Source: Meloidogyne chitwoodi | Lineage: Eukaryota; Nematoda; Chromadorea; Rhabditida; Meloidogynidae | Assembly (NCBI GenBank): GCA_015183035.1 | Contig: JACZZP010000005.1 | Span: 2,170,001 to 2,234,000, forward strand | DNA: 64,000 bases | Direction of reading: 5' to 3' | In this document: positions 33,282-44,257 of the stretch, piece after piece | How positions within the stretch are numbered: the stretch's first letter is position 1 | Layout: the number at the start of each line of letters is the position of its first letter | Notes under the pieces: generated by a model | Told to the model about the DNA's origin: nothing | The model's database searches: none | Seen by the model: only the letters and a program-made list of their open reading frames with translations | Program-made: the position numbers and the translations under genes

Positions 33282-35110
33282 TCATTCATAAAATTCTTCA
33301 GCAACAACATGCTTAAAAACATTATAATTAAATGGTTTAGCATTCAAATCATTTCCAAAGTTAGTCTCTGCAGAACAGCATTTTAAATGAATATAAGGAA
33401 AGAAAAAGTTATAATTTTCATTTAATAATACAGCTTTACCTTAAAATAAAAATTAAATTAATTAATTAATTTTTACATTTTTATTACCAATTTGTATTCC
33501 ATTTTGAGTAAAAAATATATAAGGCAATTTTTCAGGTAAATTTACTGGAGGATAAACTAAGCCACAACCAAAAATATCAGAATTATTCCATACAAATTTA
33601 TTTAAAAAGATTTGTTTTTCTTTAAGATGATAAAATTGGTAAATTATTAAAGACTCATGAATTCTAAAACGAATAGCAGAATTATTATTGCTAAGGCCAA
33701 TTACAAAACAATTTTCCAAAGAATTTTCTTGTTCCTCCATTTGACATTTTATTTCAAAATAGAACAAAGAATATGTTAAATAAATTGATGGTTTATTAAA
33801 AGAAAGTTCTGATCCTATATATGAATTATTATTTACACCTAAAATTAAATATAATAATTTAATAAATTGTTTTTTTTATTTAATTTAAAAGCAAAAAAGG
33901 TAATAAGGCAGTTCGTTCCCCCCATTTTTTATTTTCCTTCTTTTTCCCTGAGGCAGTCAGCAAATGCATTTCTTTATCTTTGAGTCTATAAAGTTTATGA
34001 AACCATTAAATTTTTTATTCAGAACGTTCGCAAGGATAAAACATTGAAGCAGTTCGCAAGGATAAAACATGGTTCCAAAAATTATAAAATACATTATTAT
34101 TATCACCAAAACGTTTACGTCATAGAAATTCAGAGAAATAAGTGTGATAGGTTTCAGAGTTATTACCGTCTTGATGTCGGAATTTACGTTTATAGGAAGA
34201 CCTCATGCTCGTTTCATAAAATTTGCTGACTGCCTTAGGGCAAAAGAAGGAAAATAAAAAATAGGAGAACGAACTGCAGTATTACCGCAAAAAACCTACC
34301 CATCGTTTTTAAACATAAATTATATTTCAAAATATTTCCATTAATTATTTGAACATAACCATTCCCATTAACACAATAACCATCAAGTTTGGAATTATTT
34401 AAACATACTTGTCCACAGCATGTGATATTATTATTATGTTTCCATTTGTTTGAAAGGCAAATAAAAACCTTTAAAAAAAAAAGTTTTGGAAAAATATTTA
34501 TTAAAGTCTTACCACATTATTTAATTTAGCCAAATCATCAATCTTTTTGTTAAGATCAGTATTGAGTTCATTTGACTAAAAAATAAAGAAATATTAACCA
34601 TTAAAATTTTTAAAAATTATTTACCATTTTTAAATCACTTTTTAATTTATTATTTTCTTTTTCTAAACAATCATTTTTATTTTCAAAGTGTTCAACTTTT
34701 GATTGAAGTAAAGTATTCTTAATAATTCCTTGCATAAATTTATTTTGAAATTCTTCAATATTAAAATTATTTGCAATAGTCGAATGCTTAATTTAATTTA
34801 TATTATTAATTAAATGACCAATGTCCGCAAGTTATATCCATAAATATAATATTTATTTAGCTCAATTTACTTTTGAGTAATTTATAAAAAGATAAATGAG
34901 AAATTAAATATTAATATTTATGGACATAAACTTGTGGCTTTGATCGCTTGTTTTAGGTTAATACCAATGTAGACGTGTAGTCAGAATGATTAGTAAAAGA
35001 ATCCTGAACAAATATTAATTTATTCAAATTAATTTTATATTTTTAAATTTTTTAAAATTATTAAATTTAACCTCTCTATCCAAAGATGGAGTTGAAGAGC
35101 TTTCAGTCAT
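33282..35110 (-). CDS. SPRY family copy F (second subfamily)
   Basis: It starts at 35110 (MTESSTPSLDRE), with a shortened second exon near 35006-34968 (DSFTNHSDY, lacking the DSQISLLDE motif). Coiled-coil exons follow at ~34793-34626 and ~34578-34515, the Cys module at ~34469-34305 (CFICLSNKWKHNN, GNGYVQI), SPRY at ~33840-33489 (DIFGCGLVYPPVNLPEKLPY, FFTQNGIQIG) and the terminal exon to the TGA at 33282-33284. No frame defect seen. With copy C it forms a subfamily marked by DIFGCG instead of IIGCG and by the C-terminus VVAEEFYE. Probably an intracellular ligand-binding SPRY protein. Introns contain a GTCCGC MITE and the element at 33899-34286. Confidence 0.65.
33899..34286. mobile_element. 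Palindromic MITE in an intron of SPRY copy F
   Basis: The left arm GGTAATAAGGCAGTTCGTTC to GAGGCAGTCAGCAAAT and the right arm ATTTGCTGACTGCC to GAACGAACTGCAGTATTACC form ~65-bp inverted repeats. The interior has a direct repeat of GTTCGCAAGGATAAAACAT. No transposase. Confidence 0.7.
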
Positions 35111-35789
35111 TTTATAAGTATAAAATTTAAAATAAATAAAAAATTCTGAAAATTTAAAATATTAAAAATTTATAAAAAAATGAAAAAAATTAAATATTTA
35201 AATTAATTAAATACTTGTCTGGTGTAGAACAAAAAAATAATAATTTAAAAACGCAATACATTTGAATGTTTATTTGTCAATTGACCTAGATACATATTTA
35301 TGCTGTGGTTAATATAAAAATTGCTTGGCGTCTTATAGAGAAATTCTCTACTTGCTATAGGCTTATAATTGAAAGAGAAAATTATAAGAATTAAATCAGG
35401 CTCTCACTCACATCAGTAGTAGACATCAGAGATGAGAAAAATACTAGCGAAGAATCAAATTCGTATCTAGACATTTCGTCGACAGAAATTGCACGACATT
35501 TCGTCCCAACGGGAAAAAATCGTGAGCTCGGGTAAACGAAATGTAGTTTTTTTTCCATTGAGGCGAAATGTCGTGCAATTTTGTTCGACGAAATGTACAG
35601 GTCCCATTAAATTTCCTATAATTTTTTTTATTAAAAATAATGCTCTGATGATTATAAACTTTTCTTCTTAAATTATAATCCAAAGCAAATAGAACGCCTC
35701 TTAAATATTACCTAACTAGAAAAATAAAATTCAAATTTATTACCTATATTTTATTTTTTCAGAATTTTTTATTTATTAAATTTTATAAA
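35111..35789. promoter_or_regulatory. Shared head-to-head promoter region of SPRY copies F and G
   Basis: CTTGCTATAGGC and TATAATTGAAAGAGAAAA at about 35350-35386 face copy F; CTTTTCTTCTTAAATTATAA with CCAAAGCAAAT at about 35658-35690 faces copy G. The layout parallels 24095-24894, including GTCAATTGACC near 35275. An ACATTTCGTCGACAG MITE is inserted between them at 35467-35605. Confidence 0.5.
35467..35605. mobile_element. ~140-bp palindromic MITE, second copy
   Basis: Nearly identical to 23163-23301: TAGACATTTCGTCGACAG at the left, CGACGAAATGTACAGG at the right. It lies inside the divergent promoter region of copies F and G. Confidence 0.75.
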
Positions 35790-37384
35790 ATGACTGAAAG
35801 CTCTTCAATTTCAAAATTGGACAGAGAGGTAAAATTGATAAATTAAAATTATTTTTAAAAATATAAAATTAATTTAAAAATTAATAAATATATTTAGAAT
35901 TCTTTTACTTCTCTTACTGACTCACAAATTAGCTTTTTGGATGAAATTGTTGACATTTCTACACCGGTATCAACCTAAATCAAGCGACTAAAGCCGAAGT
36001 TTTTGTCCGTTATAATATAATTTTAATGTATCATTTATCTTCTTATAAATTACAAAAAAAAGAGAAAATACAAAGTGATTTGAACATAAAAAATAAATAT
36101 TATATTTACGGACAAAACTTGCGGACAATTGGTCATTTAATTAAAAATATCAATTTTTAAGATTTAGCAATTGGAGGGTGAAAAAAGCTTTAATGCTGAA
36201 GAACTTCAAAATAAACTTGAGAAAGAAATTGAAAAGAATGCTTTATTACAATCAAAAGTTGAATTATTAGAAAATAAAATTTTTTGTTTAGAAAAAGAAC
36301 TGAAGACTTTGAAAAATGATGTAAAAAAGGTAAATAATTTTTTAAAAATAATTAAAGATTTTAAATTATTTTTTAGTCAGATGAAATGATTACTTTTCTT
36401 AACAAAGAGATTGATAAATTAAATAGTATTGACAAGAAAATAAAGGAATTAAAAATTGAAGTAAAACAATTAAATGAGGAAAATAGAGTGGTCAGTTTTA
36501 ATTCTTTAGATTTATTTATTTACAATTAAAATTTCAATTTTTTAGTGTTTTTTATATGTTCCAATCAAATGGAACTATATTTACTCAGAAAAGTCATGTT
36601 GTGAATATAATTGTGTAAACACCGATAGACCAAATTGTTATTGTACTAGTGGAAATGGATTTATACAAATCAAATCTGATACAAATATTAAATATATTAA
36701 TTGTAGAGAAGATGGTTAGTTTTTTAAATTTTATTAAATAGTGACTATTTACATTAAGATTGTTTGTAATTTATCATTTTTAAATAATTTAGGAAAGGAT
36801 AAACATGCCTTTATAAAAACAGAAAATTCGTTTAATAAACCAACAGAAAATTCTGCATTGTCTCAATGTCGTTTGAATTCTACAAAATTTACGTTATTCT
36901 ATTATGAAGTTAAATTTCAAATTCAAACAAATGCAAGTATTATGATCGGTCTTAGAACTAAAAATAATACACTAACTTTATGGCCATATTATAAATTAAT
37001 TTATTGTAAATTTATGAAGAAAGAATATAAAATTGATATTCCTTCATTTTCCTTTAATAATAATGATATTATTGGTTGTGGATTAGTTTATCCACCTCCA
37101 AAAATTAATAATAAATTACCTTATATTTTTTTCACTCAAAGTGGAAAACAAATTGGTAAGTTAAATATTTTAATTAATTTTATTAAATTAATTTTAAAGG
37201 TAAAGCTGTTTTATTAAAAGAAAGTTATCCATTTTTTAGACCATATCTTTGTCTAAGATATTGTTCTGTTGAAACTAATTTTGGCGATAATTTAACTTCT
37301 AATCCATTTATTTATAATATTTCAAAGCATTATGTAGCTGAAGAATTTTATAAAGAGGAAGAATTTTCTGAATACTTTCGCTAA
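35790..37384 (+). CDS. SPRY family copy G, intact
   Basis: Exons approximately 35790-35828 (MTESSSISKLDRE), 35898-35966 (LTDSQISFLDEIV), 36166-36329 (coiled coil EGEKSFNAEELQNKLEKEIE), 36378-36489, 36546-36712 (Cys module CFLYVPIKW, CCEYNC, GNGFIQIKSDTNIKYI), 36792-37156 (SPRY, IIGCGLVYPPPKINNKLPY, FFTQSGKQIG) and 37200-37384 (terminal acidic segment EEFYKEEEFSEYFR). Splice sites are canonical and frame is kept throughout, so this is the best template for the family. No signal peptide. The coiled-coil exon is nearly identical to that of copy C although their SPRY domains belong to different subfamilies. Confidence 0.75.
35985..36145. mobile_element. Palindromic GTCCGC MITE in intron 2 of copy G
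   Basis: AGCGACTAAAGCCGAAGTTT at the left and ACGGACAAAACTTGCGGAC then GGTCATTTAATTAA at the right are inverted repeats. Copies of this element sit in the same intron of SPRY copies A, B, C, F, H and I, so it was present before the family expanded. Confidence 0.65.
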
Positions 37385-38438
37385 ATAATGAAGTGAATTT
37401 TAAATTGATTTTTTGATTTACGAAATGTCAGATTCTTGTTCTACAAATAAAATTCGAAAAAAAATATTTATTTTTTATTTCAATAAGTTTGGGGGAAATT
37501 TTTGGATAATAAAGAATGATTATTGTGAAGATTATTTGGGGAAGAGCGTATTACCTATATTTATATGTAAAGTTTTAACATTGTGAATTTTATTTTTAGG
37601 GAATGATTAATCACAAATTTAAAAAAATATATAAATATTTGATAATTGGTAATTATGCGGCACTTGCCTATCCCTGATCTAAAAGTGTTCTACCACTACA
37701 TATTTTTATACAATTCTTTTAATTTTATTTTACTTTATATTTCGAATTTGTTAATATTTGAATAAAATAAAATTGCTTAATTTAGCAATTTCTTTATTTA
37801 AAAATTATTTCCAATTATTAATTTAATTTAATTTTATAAATTAATTAATACATATTATTCTCAATATTTTATTAAAAATCTAATTTTTTACATTAATTTT
37901 TACTTAACAATTCCTGTGTATTTTCAATATACTTGAAAATTTAATTATCACAAAAAATATTAGATTACCTAACCTTAAATTTAATTCTTAATAAAAGAGA
38001 AAAATGTGACTTTTATTAGGTAATTTAATTTTATTATTATATTTTAAAAAGTTAGTAGGGAATATAAAAAATTCTTTATTAACATTTATTAAAAAATATA
38101 AACATTAGTCAATTATATGTATTAAATTTATTTATAATACTTATAAGTAATATTAGTACTTTTCTTTTATGCTGCAGAAAAATCCGCAAGTTTTGTCGCA
38201 TCTTTATTTTCGCTCCAACTCACACAGAACATCGAGCGAACAGCAAAATAGAGGAATAAGATGCATTTTGGAACAAACGGTAAATGTTTGATAGTTATCT
38301 ATGTTGATTTTATGCTTCCAAAATAATTAAATAGTTGCGGATAAAACTTGGGACATTTGTGCTAAAGTATTTTAAATTTAAATTAATAAATCTTTTAAAT
38401 TAAATAATTAATTTATAGTATTCTAATTAATTAATTAA
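37385..38438. other. Intergenic, AT-rich, with a GTCCGC-related palindrome
   Basis: At about 38176-38365 AATCCGCAAGTTTTGTCGC and GCGGATAAAACTTGGGAC are inverted, a relative of the intronic MITE. At about 37655-37700 GTGTTCTACCACTA resembles a tRNA-derived end. No gene recognised. Confidence 0.4.
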
Positions 38439-40569
38439 ATGTCATCTATAAATATTACAAATAATAAAAATTGTTTGGAAGTCGAACAATTATTAAAAAG
38501 TTCACTTTATGGATTTATAACTTGGTTTCAAATTATTATTCTTTTTTTTATTTATTCTTTTTCTGCTCTACTTTTTCGTCAATGTATAAAATCAAAAATA
38601 CCTTTACATTCAAATTTAACGGTAAAATAAATAAAAAATATTTTTTAATAAATTTTAATTTTTAAAGATACTTATTTTTAATGTTTTAATTTTTTATTTG
38701 ATAAATGCATTTTTTTGGGCTGTTCTTTTAATTAGATACAAGGTTAAATTTTTAATTTTTTTTTAATTATTTATTTTTTTAATAATTATTTTAATATTTT
38801 TTTTTTAAATTATTTATTTATTTTTTTTAAAATTATTTATTTATTTTTTTAAAATAATTATTTTTATTTTTTTAATAATTATTTTTATTTTTTTTTCTAA
38901 AGATATTATTTTACACATCTATTGATAATTGTAGTTTATTAACACCTGTTTGGTTAGTAATTGCTTTACTTGTACCTGGTCATTTTTATTTAATTGCAAA
39001 TACTTTTACTCATTTTTTAATTATGTTAGAACGTGTTAGAGCTACATTATTTGTTAAATATTATGAAAAAGAAGGAATTAAATTTGCTGTTATAGGAATT
39101 ATTATTGTGGTTAGAATTTATTAAAATTTAAAAAAAATCTTAATTTAATTTTTTGTTATTCTTAAAGGTTTAGATTGACCTAAGGATTGGGATAATAAAA
39201 ACCTCAAAATTATATCTATAAGAATTAAAAAAAAATTAAAAAAAAAGTAGTAATAGACTTGCTCATCCCCTATTATAATTAATTATTTTTTATAAAATAA
39301 ATTTAAAATTTAAAAAATTAATTTTCAGTGGATTCTTTCACTCATTTACACAGTTTATTTAATTTGTTCAGCATTGGCTGATACCGAAACTTTTGGTCAA
39401 CCAATGGGTCTTTTATTTATAACCTCAAAATATAATGTTTCAATTATTCTTTATTCTTTTTATATTACACTTTTTATTTCTTTGTTGATTACAATTTGTG
39501 ATTTTTTTGTTTATTGGACAAATAAAAATATTAAAAAAGGGTAAAATATTATTTTATTAATTTTGTTTTAATTTTTTAAATTTATTGTAAATTTTTAAAT
39601 TATTTAATTTTTAAATTATTTAATTTTTAAATTATTTAATTTTAGAAATAAGAATATTATTCCCGTTTCATATTCTTTAAGTGCCAATTATCAGTTAAGG
39701 GAAAATATTTTTTCAATGAATATGATTTTGCCATTAGATGCAACATACACAATTTGTAATGCCATTTATATGATTGGATGTGCTATTTTACGGATATATC
39801 GTTCACAAATGAGTGATGTACAATATATTGGTCTTTACTATGTTTTTATTACGGTAATTTATTTTTAAAAATATTTTAATTTTTAACTCAAACATAGGTA
39901 TTCCAAAAAACGATAACCCAATTTTAAATATTTTTTTTACTAAATTACCCACCAATCAGTCTTTTCAACATGCGACCTAAATTCTGTACTTTTCTGGGTT
40001 TTACTTAATTAAATGCAGTGATGGGAAAGTTCCAAAATTTCTTTCCACTGGACTAGTTCTCCAGTTCAGAAATTGAATTTTTAATTTTCATTGTTCCAGT
40101 TCCGGAACTAGTTACAGAAATTTGGTACTAGTTCCAGTTCCGAAATTGGACCATCACTTTTTAGCAATTTTTGAGTTAGTGGGGAATTGCCTCGACTCTC
40201 CTTTTTTATAATTTTCTAATGCTTTTTATACTATCCAGCAGGATATTTCTCCCTTAATTATTTTAATAATTCTTAATTGATAATATTAATTAATATAAAG
40301 GTATTTTATGTATTTCCATAGAGAAATAAAAATAATTAAAAAATAAATAAATAGTAAAAATATTTACCAAAAATGTTGGATATTTTTTAAAATAATTTAA
40401 ATAAAATATCCTTTTTTAGTTTCCTCTTCTCCACTCAGCTATAACTTTGTTTATCTACATTTATTTTGTTAAGCGAATAAAAGAAAAAAGAATTTTAAAA
40501 ATTCAACCATTGGATAATTCTGCACAAATATATTTTGGACAATTGAAAAAACAATGGGATGTAAAATGA
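38439..40569 (+). CDS. Seven-transmembrane chemoreceptor, Sra/Srab type
   Basis: Exons 38439-38621, 38668-38742, 38903-39109, 39329-39540, 39646-39853 and 40420-40569. All splice sites are canonical and the frame is continuous, giving about 344 residues. Hydrophobic helices: FITWFQIIILFFIYSFSALL, then NVLIFYLINAFFWAVLL, VWLVIALLVPGHFYLIANTF, FAVIGIIIVWILSLIYTVYL, IILYSFYITLFISLLITIC, a helix in MILPLDATYTICNAIYMIG, and AITLFIYIYFV. The LERVRATLF after helix 3 and SLSANYQLRENI in the third inner loop match nematode Sra/Srab receptors. Such receptors detect soluble cues in sensory neurons. The last intron holds an AGTTCC repeat. The exact class is uncertain. Confidence 0.8.
40019..40160. repeat. 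AGTTCC-rich foldback in the chemoreceptor's last intron
   Basis: CAGTGATGGGAAAGTTCC at the left and GGACCATCACT at the right, with GTTCCAGTTCCGGAACTAG inside. It belongs with the copy at 32797-32930. Confidence 0.5.
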
Positions 40570-40979
40570 AAATAATTATATCTCTTTAATATTAAATTAT
40601 AAATATAATTTAGAATATTAAAATATTTTTAACAACTTTTCTATTAATTAATACTAAGTTTGGTGGTTCCGGATATCCGACAAACTTATAATTTAAATTA
40701 CACTTTTTTACGCCTTTATAATTTAAAAAATAAAAAGAATCTAAAAATAAACGAGTATTTTTAAAAATAATATTAACAATTAGGGATCGGAATGATTCTG
40801 TTATTACGGGAAAATGGTCTCTATCTTCATACACGCTCTCTCCTTCTTTTTATGCATCTTTGACCATTTTCTGACTCAACCCGGCCGGTTTGAAAGCACG
40901 GCTGTATAGACAGACACAGAGAAGAATGTGCGGTAAATTCCGCTGTTTATTTCAAGCCGGGAAATGACCGGGTTGAGTC

Positions 40980-41842
40980 CAGAGATGTTTCGAAATTTCG
41001 ATTTTCGAGTTTCGATTTTCGATTTTCGAGTTTCGATTTTCGATTTTCGAGGTTTTTTTGGTTTCGATTTTCGTTTTTCGATTTCGATATTTTTTCGATT
41101 TTCGATTTTCGAAATTTATGATTTCAATGGGATCTGGTAAGTTAAGCAGCTTTGAGATAAATTAGAAAAGAAGAAAGGTCAGAGAAGTTTTTTCTCTCTC
41201 TAATTTCTTTCTTCCATTATATTTTTAATTTTTTCCCTTTATTTCTTTTTTAGCATGAAAAAAGATTATAAAGGGAAAGATTTATTTAAATTTTAATTTT
41301 CCAGTTCAAGTTCGGTTGTGTTTGAGTGGTTAGTAACATAGTCTAATTCATTAAATAGGTATAGGTTCGATACCCAATGGTGGATAATGCTTTTTGTATA
41401 CATTAATACAGTTGGAAAGTATTTCAATTTCGTTTTGAAACTATTTAAATAAATTAAAAGCCCTAAATTTTCGCCTGTGTGCAAAAAAGGGTAATTTTTG
41501 GCACAGAGGTTTAAAAATTAAAAAAAATTTTGCCTGCGGCGCTATAAAGAGTGAATTGTTGGCAATTATGGTGTAATAATTATTCAAAATTTTTGCCTGC
41601 AACGCTAAAATGTAAATACAAATGAATATTAAAAATTTTTAGTTCAATTTAAAAATTTTTAATTTTTTTTTTCGATTTTCGAGTTTCGATTGTCGATTTT
41701 CGAGGTTTTTTTGGTTTCGATTTTCGATTTTCGATTTCGAATATTTGGAAAAAGTTTTCGATTTTCGTTTTCGATATTTTTGTAATTTTTTCGATTTTCG
41801 ATTTTCGTGTTTCGATATTTTTTTAGTTTCGAAACATCTCTG
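40980..41842. mobile_element. Nested hAT-like element with TTTCGATTTTCGA subterminal repeats
   Basis: Ends CAGAGATGTTTCGAAA and TTTCGAAACATCTCTG, with a perfect 8-bp TSD GTTGAGTC at 40972-40979 and 41843-41850, inside the outer element. Both ends are dense in TTTCGA words. The interior has a tRNA-like segment (41312-41387) and the GCCTGCGGCGC module (41532). Confidence 0.88.
41312..41387 (+). repeat. tRNA-like segment inside the nested hAT-like element
   Basis: GTGTTTGAGTGGTTAGTAAC (A-box-like) and ATAGGTTCGATACCC (B-box), with no proper acceptor stem. Same position type as 7394-7475 in the element at 7038-7806. Confidence 0.45.
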
Positions 41843-41951
41843 GTTGAGTCAGAAAATGGTCAAAGATGCATAAAAAAGAAGGAGATAGCGTGTATGAAGA
41901 TAGAGACCATTTTTCCCGAATAACAGAATCATTCCGATCACTATTAACAAT

Positions 41952-43497
41952 CTCATTATTAATTTAATAAATTTTGTACAATATTTAATTTAATAATTAT
42001 GGGTGATCTTAAATGGGAAAAATTTTTAATTAATGTTCGCTTGGCTTTTACTTTAAATATATTTTTGGAAGCCAGAGATTTTTCTTTGGCTAATATCTTT
42101 AAGTTTACATTTATTACAAAAATATAATGTTCTTTTTTTTGCTTATATTCTCCTAAATTAAATATCACCTAAACCATTTTTTCTTATAAAATTTTTAAAT
42201 TTTTTAATTAGACTGTAAAATTGGACAAATTAAATTGTTTAAAAATTTTTAAAAATTAATTTAAAAATTGGATTCTTTCACTAATCTTACGAGAAAAATA
42301 ATATGTATTTCTCCTTACTTATATAATTTATAAAAAATGAGCTAAAAAATAAATATTAAGGTCTGAAAATCGTTAACTTTGAAGCCCTATAACTTCTTAA
42401 TTTTGGGGTCAGTGCCAAAAAAATAAAAAATTAGCAATAGGAAACAGACCTCGCTCTACACAATGGTTTGTATTAAATTGCAATTTTTGGTGGTCGTTCG
42501 GTCCCTTTTTAGTTAATTAATATTTAATTTATTTTTTATTTTAAGCAATATTACTATTTGATTATTTGTTCTCAAACATTGTTGATCTTATTATTTTTGT
42601 AAGCTGAATTTTATTTCAGCTAAAATTGTATTTGAAAATTTTTTAATTTTTAAAAAAGTCTGTGCAATTTTTAGGCATTTTTTTTGGGGATTTTTATTAG
42701 ATTTTTTGAAGATGCGGGCACTTTTTACAAACAAGGTGCCCGTTCTGCGGACTTTTTTTGCGGATAAATTATCATTAATTCCCTGGTATAAACTTTTAAT
42801 ATTTTTTAAATCTGAGAGAATTTTATATTTTTAGAATTTTTTATTTATTAAATTTTATAAAATAAACCAACTTAGAGAACTAGAAAAAAATATTATATCT
42901 AGAGCTTTATGCTTAATATACATTTATTTAAAATTTTAAAAATAAAAATAATAATACAACAAAGGGAAATAAATCTCTTCTTCTAAATTAACAAATATTT
43001 ATTTTTGCAAGTCAATATTAATTGACTAAAAATAATTTAAAAAAGGACAGTTCTTAACAATTTTAATTTTTTAGTAATTTGTCCCTCAAAGTGTAATTGT
43101 GCTTAAATAAAAATTTTTTAGTTTAAAACGCATTCGACGAATTTTGTATATTTTCATAAATTTAATTTTTTTCGTTTCGAAAAATCAAAGATTTCATTTT
43201 TTTGATTACTTTTTAGAACCATCGATTAAAAAAAAACAAATTAAATACAGGTAAAATTTTAAAAATATTTTCCAATGAAAATATATTAATAGTACATTGA
43301 ATAAAAAATATAATTATTTAAACAGCCAACTTTAATATTTATTTTTAATTTATTTAAATTTATAAATTAAATTATTTTAATTTATTAATTATAATAATGT
43401 ATTTCCATCTTTTTTCTTTTTTCATACTTCTCAATAATTATTGTCATATCTTAAAAAATTAAAAAATAATTATATTTAAATATTTATTTATTTACTT
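41952..43497. other. Intergenic with decayed repeats
   Basis: At 42714-42775 a fragment like a Merlin end (GGTGCCCGTTCTGCGGAC). At 42838-42880 the 5' leader of a SPRY copy with ATG changed to ATA. 42905-43240 is diverged from 54955-55240. A TTTTATTTCAGCTAAAAT hairpin motif is near 42605. No intact gene. Confidence 0.4.
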
Positions 43498-43927
43498 TTA
43501 TTTACATCTTCCATCAACACATTTCTTGCTACAACATTCATTATGGGTAGCACAGGCTTTTTAATTTATTTAAATAATTTTTAATAAAAAAAAATTATTA
43601 TTTACCAGAAATTTGCACTCCTTCTAAAATTAGATTTTTTAATAAAATTATTTTAAAAATTATTTTAAAATAAATATTAAAATAATTATATTAAAATATA
43701 CCGATATTCTTTTAAATTTTATTATTTATTTTTTCTAAATTAAAAATAAACATACTTTTAAAATGACCTAAAAAATAAAATAATTTTAAAAAATAAATTA
43801 ATTAATTAATTTAAAGCAAACATTCTATCCGATGTGCTTCTACTTGTTCAACACCAATAAAAGCAAAAATAAAGAAAATGGCAAAAATTGCCAAATAAAA
43901 ATTTGGTTGTTTTACAAATGAAAACAT
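43498..43927 (-). CDS. Secreted knottin-like Cys-rich peptide
   Basis: Two exons, 43927-43822 and 43556-43498. The first codes a signal peptide (MFSFVKQPNFYLAIFAIFF... to VEA). The second codes a short mature peptide with spacing C-x5-CC-x3-C-x4-C, ending RCK. The join (GAA T|CC TGT) keeps frame and gives about 54 residues. The spacing has the inner CC of inhibitor-cystine-knot peptides, though with five Cys visible it is one short of a full knot. Nematodes use such peptides as secreted ligands, channel modulators or antimicrobials; none of these can be assigned here. A possible extra mini-exon near 43610-43640 (ACTCCTTCTAAAATTAG complement) would break the frame in my reading. Confidence 0.5.
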
Positions 43928-44257
43928 TTTTAAATTATTTTTAATTTTTAAAAAATTATTAAATTCTAAAAAAATATTTAAAAATGTTTAAAAATAAAAT
44001 ATTAATTCAATTAAAATATAAATATTTTTAACATTTTATATTTTAAAAATATTTTTTGATTAATCATTTAATTTAATAAAATTTATTTATTTTTTAAAAT
44101 TAACATTTAATATTTCTTTTAAACTTTTTTATGTGAGAAATGACATTAAATAAAAATATTTAAATTTTAAAATAACATTTAAATGTTTACATTTTTATAA
44201 TAAATTCTTACTAATTTATTAAATTATTTTAGTAATACAATAAATATTTATATAATA
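43928..44257. other. AT-rich spacer
   Basis: Upstream of the knottin-like gene; probably holds its promoter, but no distinct box can be assigned. Confidence 0.3.

Larger units (their letters stand above)
40781..41943. mobile_element. Outer palindromic hAT-like element, split by a second element
   Basis: Ends TAGGGATCGGAATGATTC and GAATCATTCCGATCACTA, with 8-bp TSD TTAACAAT at 40773-40780 and 41944-41951. Arms of ~100 bp run through GGTCTCTATCTTCATACACG and CAAAGATGCATAAAAA. Without the nested insert it would be about 290 bp. The interior contains CAACCCGGCCGGTTTGAAAG. Confidence 0.82.

Noticed and set aside
40610..40834. Minus-strand frame MYEDRDHF...
   Set aside because: It starts inside the arm of the element at 40781-41943 and has no family match.
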